From assembly GCA_009784565.1 (NCBI GenBank), contig WRBL01000029.1, positions 1-33,082 on the forward strand: 33,082 nucleotides of DNA, given 5' to 3'. The DNA comes from Streptosporangiales bacterium. GTDB lineage: Bacteria; Actinomycetota; Actinomycetes; Streptosporangiales; Streptosporangiaceae. Under the pieces are notes generated by a model, which did no database searches, was not told where the DNA came from, and worked only from the letters and a program-made list of their open reading frames with translations. Both the position numbers and the translations under genes were made by a program. Shown here piece by piece: positions 28,908-33,082 of the stretch; position 1 is the stretch's first letter; each line of letters begins with the position of its first letter.

Positions 28908-30758
28908 ATGAATCTCACCTCCCGGCGGGCTACCGTCGCGCTGATCGTGCTGGTGGCGTCGGTCGCGGCCGCCGGGTGCGACGGATCGAGCTCCCCGGGC
29001 CCGGACAGCGCCGGGTGTTCGGGCGCGCGGACTCTCTCGACGCGGGGCGCCGTGCTGTACCCCGAGGTCGGAAACGGTGGCTACACGAGCGTGCATACCG
29101 CCACCCACACGGTGTACGACGCGAACACCAACCGCTTCCTGCCCGGCAACCATGTCGATCTCACCGACCGCGCGACCCAGTGCCTGTCGAGCCTGAGCCT
29201 GGACTTCGAGCGCTTCGTGCCCGGACACCCGAAGGACGGTCCGGACATGCGGGTGCAGGCGGTGAGCATCGACGGAGCGCCGGCGTCGTATCGTTTCGCC
29301 CAGCCGACGTATCCGGGCGATCCGCGCGGACCAGACGACCCCGATCCCCGCGCCCACGAGACCTCCCAGCACGACCCCGTCGGCGGGCCGCACCACAACC
29401 CGCTGCCACCCGCATGCTCGCCGGAACTGACCCGGGCGCCTCTGCCCGCAGCACCCAACTACAGGCTGCACCAGCAGCTCAGCGCCTACGAGGAGTCACG
29501 CAACGGCACCCAGTGCCCGGCCGACAAGCTCGTCATCACCCCGCGAACGCCGATCCCCGGTGGCCGCAGGTTCACGATCACCGTCGCCTACACCGGCACC
29601 CCCGGAGTGCACTACGACGCCGACGGCTCCCGGGAGGGCTGGATGCGTGAATCCGACGGCAACTGGATGGAGACCGAGCCGGTCGGCACCGAGGACTGGA
29701 TGCCGCTCAACGACTACCCCACCGCCAAGCCGAGCTACGACTTCTCGATCACCACCGAGCGCGGCAAGACCGCGATCGCCAACGGCCAGCGCGTTAGCAT
29801 CACCGACAACGCACCCGACGCGCAGTTCCCGCACGGATCGGCAACCACGCTGTGGCATGCGCCGATGCCGATCGCCAGCTACCTGGCGCTGACGATCGTC
29901 GGGGACTACACGACGAGGGTGCGCATCGTCGACGGCAGGCGCTACTACGCGTTCCAGGCTCGCAGCACCCCGGCGCGCATCCGTGCCCAGAACGTTGCGG
30001 CGATGGCCCAGCAGGTCGGCGTCACCCGTTCCCAGCAGCGGATCACCGGACCTTTTCCCTTCACGTCGGATGGAATCGTGGCCGGGAGCCCGAGCACCCG
30101 GAGCGGCGAGGAGGAGATGGAGTCGATGATCGTCCTGCCCGGAAACGGGCTCGGGCTCGTGTTCGGGGAGGCAGTGGTCCACGAGAACTTCCACCAGTGG
30201 TGGGGTGACAACGTCAGCGACGCCAACCTCGACATGACCTTCCTCAAGGAGGGCATGGCGACGCTGACGGCCCAACTGCACGAGGCGAACCGAGCTGCCC
30301 AGACCGCCGGCGGGCCGAACACAACGGCCGGTCGCGCCGCGTTCCTCGGCTACCTCGTGCACCAGTTCAACTCGCTGTATGACCTCGGACCAGGCTTCTG
30401 GCAGATCGCGCCCTCCAAGCGCTCACCCGCCGCCTATCTCGACTACAACGCCGTCTACGAACGGCCGCAGGCCGCGCTCATCGCGCTCCGCCAGATCCTC
30501 GGGCCGCCACGGTTCGACGCCGCGCTGACGGCGATGCAGCAGCGGTACGCGGGCTCCTCGATCACCGAGCCTCAGGCCGAGGCGGCATTCGCCGCGCAAC
30601 TGCCCGATCAGAGCGCGGCCTGCCGGACGCGCCTGTCGCAGTTCTTCACGCAGTGGTTCGACACCGCCTACGACGGCTCCAAGCCGCAGATCACCGGACC
30701 GGGGCTGCAGGGCCACTCGTTCTACTCAAACGACTGCACCGCCCCCCGCCGTCGCTGA
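28908..30758 (+). CDS. M1-family (aminopeptidase N-like) metallopeptidase, lipoprotein
   Basis: A 616-residue secreted, lipid-anchored zinc peptidase. The N-terminus (MNLTSRRATVALIVLVASVAAAGC) is a lipoprotein signal with a lipobox ending at C24. The zinc motif is HENFH (H425, E426, H429) followed 19 residues later by E448 in FLKEGMATL, the HExxH-x18-E arrangement of M1. The upstream substrate-binding loop reads SGEEEMESM (residues 399-407) in place of GxMEN, so N-terminal amine recognition is altered and the enzyme may not be a classic aminopeptidase. A proline-rich stretch of about 60 residues (around 130-195) interrupts the N-terminal beta domain. The end of the gene overlaps the convergent acyltransferase gene by 33 bases. 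ATG 28908 is preferred; GTG 28905 directly before it is possible. Confidence 0.85.
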   Translation: MNLTSRRATVALIVLVASVAAAGCDGSSSPGPDSAGCSGARTLSTRGAVLYPEVGNGGYTSVHTATHTVYDANTNRFLPGNHVDLTDRATQCLSSLSLDFERFVPGHPKDGPDMRVQAVSIDGAPASYRFAQPTYPGDPRGPDDPDPRAHETSQHDPVGGPHHNPLPPACSPELTRAPLPAAPNYRLHQQLSAYEESRNGTQCPADKLVITPRTPIPGGRRFTITVAYTGTPGVHYDADGSREGWMRESDGNWMETEPVGTEDWMPLNDYPTAKPSYDFSITTERGKTAIANGQRVSITDNAPDAQFPHGSATTLWHAPMPIASYLALTIVGDYTTRVRIVDGRRYYAFQARSTPARIRAQNVAAMAQQVGVTRSQQRITGPFPFTSDGIVAGSPSTRSGEEEMESMIVLPGNGLGLVFGEAVVHENFHQWWGDNVSDANLDMTFLKEGMATLTAQLHEANRAAQTAGGPNTTAGRAAFLGYLVHQFNSLYDLGPGFWQIAPSKRSPAAYLDYNAVYERPQAALIALRQILGPPRFDAALTAMQQRYAGSSITEPQAEAAFAAQLPDQSAACRTRLSQFFTQWFDTAYDGSKPQITGPGLQGHSFYSNDCTAPRRR

Positions 30759-32066
30759 CCGATCCCGCGCCGGCCGCGGGCTCCGGGTCACGCGCAGCAC
30801 GGCGGCACCGCACAGGTACGCGACCACCCCGTCCCACGGAAGGCCGAGAGGGCCGTCGTAGCCGGGACCGGACATGGCGACCAGGAGCAGCCCGGCCATC
30901 ACGGCGGCCAGCCCGAGCACGGTCGCGGTGTCCCGCGCCGGCCCGGGCCCGGGGGGACGCGGCGCCGCCCGGCGCAGCTCGATCCGGGCGAAGACGACGA
31001 CCAGGATGGCGAGAACGACCGCGCAGGCCGCCAGCCAGGGGATCCGCCAGGCCAGCCACTGCCCGGAATCGATCGCGGGCTGTGCCATGAGGCCCGCCGG
31101 GAACAGAGCCACGGCGGCGATCGCCGCCGCCGTCATGTGCCAGAGGAACACGGTGAGAATGACGGAGTTGGCCGCGATGACCGCGCTCCACGGACGGGTC
31201 CGGCGCAGCCACCGGTTGGCGGAGGGCTGCAGCGCCAGGACGATCCCGGTCTGCGTGACGGCGAGCGCCATCAGCGCCAGGGTCGGGGGAGTCGTGTTGT
31301 AGCCGACCATGGCGAGGTTGTACGGGCCCGGCACGGTGAGCCCGATCAGGGCGGCCAGGCCGGCGGCGGCGAGCGCGAGCGCCCGCCCGCGGCTCATGCG
31401 CAGCAGCCCGTCCCGCCAGCAGAAGCCGAGCTGGTAGACCGCGAGCCAGGCGAACAGGTAGCTGCTCTGGCCCACGACCGGGACGTGCAGGCCCATCCGC
31501 AGCAGGTCGGTGACGCCGACGAGGGCCGCCAGCGTCACGGGCACGGCCAGCCCGGCCCGGCGGTGCAGCCAGTGCAGCCCCGGCGTGAGCGCCACCATGA
31601 CGAGATAGGCCGCCAGGAACCACAGCGGAATGGACGCGAGCCAGATCGCGGTTCCGAGCAGTTCCCGGTCCACGCCCGCCGCTGTCGCGGCCAGTGTCAC
31701 GGCCGGCAGCACCACGAACAGGGCGGTGGTCGGCCGCAGCAGCCGGTCGGTCCGCCGGAGAATCCAGCCGGTCCCGTCGCCGCCGGACGCGCGGTGCGAC
31801 GCCAGCGAGGCGCAGCTGGCGTACCCGCCGACGAGGAAGAACACCGGCATGACCTGGAACAGCCAGGTGACCGGGTCGAGCCAGTCCAGGACGTCCAGGG
31901 CGTTGTAGCCGGACAGCCGGCCGCCGGCGTAGGTCACGGCGACGACGAACCAGTGCCCGAGCACCACCAGGCAGATGGCCGCCGCGCGCCACATGTCGGC
32001 GCTGCGCTCGCGGCTGTCCGGAGTGCCCGCCGCGAGGTCGCGCACCGTCGTCGACAATCCGTGCAT
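30726..32066 (-). CDS. Acyltransferase family 3 membrane protein
   Basis: A 446-residue integral membrane protein with about ten or eleven hydrophobic helices, from ATG 32064-32066 with GGGGG five bases ahead. The family features are visible: RAAAICLVVLGHWFVV with the catalytic histidine in helix 1, then FQVMPVFFLVGGYASC, ILRRTDRLLRPTTALFV with conserved arginines, IPLWFLAAYLVMVALTP and SVILTVFLWHMTAAAI near the end. Such enzymes (OafA/YrhL-type acyltransferase 3) transfer acyl groups to sugars or other extracytoplasmic substrates. The substrate is unknown. It is convergent with the peptidase gene, the 3' ends overlapping by 33 bases, so both transcripts must run into each other. Confidence 0.85.
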   Translation of the reverse strand: MHGLSTTVRDLAAGTPDSRERSADMWRAAAICLVVLGHWFVVAVTYAGGRLSGYNALDVLDWLDPVTWLFQVMPVFFLVGGYASCASLASHRASGGDGTGWILRRTDRLLRPTTALFVVLPAVTLAATAAGVDRELLGTAIWLASIPLWFLAAYLVMVALTPGLHWLHRRAGLAVPVTLAALVGVTDLLRMGLHVPVVGQSSYLFAWLAVYQLGFCWRDGLLRMSRGRALALAAAGLAALIGLTVPGPYNLAMVGYNTTPPTLALMALAVTQTGIVLALQPSANRWLRRTRPWSAVIAANSVILTVFLWHMTAAAIAAVALFPAGLMAQPAIDSGQWLAWRIPWLAACAVVLAILVVVFARIELRRAAPRPPGPGPARDTATVLGLAAVMAGLLLVAMSGPGYDGPLGLPWDGVVAYLCGAAVLRVTRSPRPARDRSATAGGGAVV

Positions 32067-32207
32067 GGCATCCCCCGGCCCGCCGTTGATCGCGTGCGCT
32101 CCGCCCGCCCCCGGGCGAAGATCACACTGGCCCTGTCCCCAGTCCCGGCACCGGTCGAAACGACGTCGGTCTCCGGAACTTCGGCTTGGCCGCGCCCCGC
32201 GTCCGGG

Positions 32208-33082
32208 TTACGTGCGGGACAGGGCGGTGGCGAATCTGCGGCGCCAGGCCAGGGAGACGTAGACCAGCGCGACCAGCACCGGTACCTCAATGAGGGGACC
32301 GACGACGCCGGACAGGGCCTGGCCGCTGGTGACGCCGAAGGTGGCGATCGCGACCGCGATGGCGAGCTCGAAGTTGTTGCCCGCCGCGGTGAACGCCAGC
32401 GTCGCGGTACGGGGGTAGGGCAGGCCGATGCCCTTGCCGAGGGCGAAGCCGCCGAACCACATGATCGCGAAGTAGGCGAGCAGGGGCAGCGCTATGCGGG
32501 CGACGTCGCCGGGGCGGGAGGTGATCGTCCTGCCTTGCAGGGCGAACAGGATGACGATCGTGAACAGCAGCCCGTACAGCGCCCACGGGCCGAGGCGGGG
32601 CAGGAACCGGTTCTCGTACCGGTCACGGCCGAGCCGTTTCTCGCCCGCGCGCCGGGTGGTGAACCCGGCGACGAGGGGGATGCCGAGGTAGATCAGGACG
32701 TTCAGGGCGATGGTGCCGGGGGAGATGCGCAGCTGCTGCCCGTGGCCCAGGCCGAGCCACCCGGGAAGCAGGTCGAGGTAGAGCCAGCCCAGCAGCGCGA
32801 ACGCGATCACCTGGAAGACGGAGTTGAGGGCGACCAGGACGGCGGCGGCCTCGCGGTCGCCGCAGGCCAGGTCGTTCCAGATGATGACCATGGCGATGCA
32901 GCGGGCCAGTCCCACGATGATCAGCCCGTCGCGGTAGGCGGGCAGGTCCGGGAGGAAAAGCCAAGCCAGAACGAACATTCCGAACGGGCCTACGATCCAG
33001 TTCAGGGCCAGCGAGCTCACCATCAGCTTCCGATCGCCGGTGACCTTGCTCAGGCTGCGCCGGTCGTAGCGGACCTTGGCGA
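32208..33082 (-). CDS. arsB: Arsenite efflux transporter, ACR3 family, partial
   Basis: The gene runs leftward from beyond the right edge to a TGA at 32208-32210; about 291 C-terminal residues of a usual 350-370 are present. ACR3 signatures: the fourth-helix GLARCIAMVIIWNDLACGD with the conserved cysteine essential in ACR3 carriers, FTAAGNNFELAIAVAIATFG, and GPLIEVPVLVALVYVSL at the end. It is a membrane carrier, with about eight hydrophobic segments in the visible part, exporting arsenite with the proton gradient. It may also be called acr3; the symbol arsB is used loosely in annotation for this family, which is unrelated to the older ArsB carrier. An ars regulator or arsenate reductase would be expected outside the window. 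Confidence 0.9.
   Translation of the reverse strand, partial: AKVRYDRRSLSKVTGDRKLMVSSLALNWIVGPFGMFVLAWLFLPDLPAYRDGLIIVGLARCIAMVIIWNDLACGDREAAAVLVALNSVFQVIAFALLGWLYLDLLPGWLGLGHGQQLRISPGTIALNVLIYLGIPLVAGFTTRRAGEKRLGRDRYENRFLPRLGPWALYGLLFTIVILFALQGRTITSRPGDVARIALPLLAYFAIMWFGGFALGKGIGLPYPRTATLAFTAAGNNFELAIAVAIATFGVTSGQALSGVVGPLIEVPVLVALVYVSLAWRRRFATALSRT

Noticed and set aside
1-33082. CRISPR arrays, tRNA or rRNA genes, insertion sequences, att sites
   Set aside because: I saw no regularly spaced repeats, no cloverleaf or TTCGAATC-like arm in a tRNA context, no rRNA segments and no transposase or integrase motifs.

Overview
The window is high-GC, gene-dense DNA from an actinomycete. Long open frames lie opposite almost every real gene, and GTG and TTG starts are used. 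The pairing of a DUF397 protein with a helix-turn-helix/DUF5753 regulator and a DUF574-type methyltransferase is typical of Streptomyces, Streptosporangiales and relatives. A homologue of the mycobacterial lipase/acyl-CoA synthetase fusion (Rv1683 type) fits the same phylum. I see no rRNA, tRNA, CRISPR array, transposase or integrase, and no gene-free stretch longer than about 300 bases.

Layout. (a) 1-2140 is an eroded accessory stretch on the minus strand. It holds a dihydrofolate-reductase-like protein cut by the window edge, a decayed copy (514-825) and an intact copy (1042-1374) of the same small unknown gene, another small unknown gene, and a fragment of an AraC-type regulator. (b) 2159-10129 is a complete respiratory nitrate reductase locus: narG-narH-narJ-narI on the minus strand with overlapping start and stop codons, and a divergent narK transporter. 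A 9-bp inverted repeat lies in the narG/narK divergence, and a strong hairpin follows narI. (c) 10186-15543 carries an unrecognised protein downstream of narK, an alpha/beta hydrolase, a VOC protein, a divergent AraC/DUF2000 pair and a divergent MazG-like/DUF2786 pair. (d) 15694-17843 is the DUF397 - HTH/DUF5753 - SAM methyltransferase group. (e) 17985-20814 has a flavin-reductase-like (PNPOx) protein diverging from a marR-clcA pair with overlapping stop and start. (f) 20927-28103 holds two very large convergent genes: the lipase/AMP-binding fusion and a GH38 alpha-mannosidase. (g) 28239-33082 has an unknown protein diverging from an M1-type lipoprotein peptidase, a convergent acyltransferase-3 membrane protein, and an ACR3 arsenite exporter cut by the right edge.

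Functional picture. The best-supported system is anaerobic or microaerobic nitrate respiration: NarK imports nitrate and exports nitrite, NarGH reduces nitrate at the cytoplasmic face, NarI takes electrons from quinol, and NarJ assembles the enzyme. No nar-specific two-component regulator is visible. The other genes look like independent small transcription units (regulation, detoxification, lipid and glycan metabolism). I did not find a clearly new multi-gene system. The most useful leads are the inverted repeat between narG and narK, the unrecognised Trp-rich protein next to narK, the fusion enzyme whose adenylation motifs are degenerate, a ClC protein without the usual internal proton glutamate, and the decaying tandem duplicate near the left edge.
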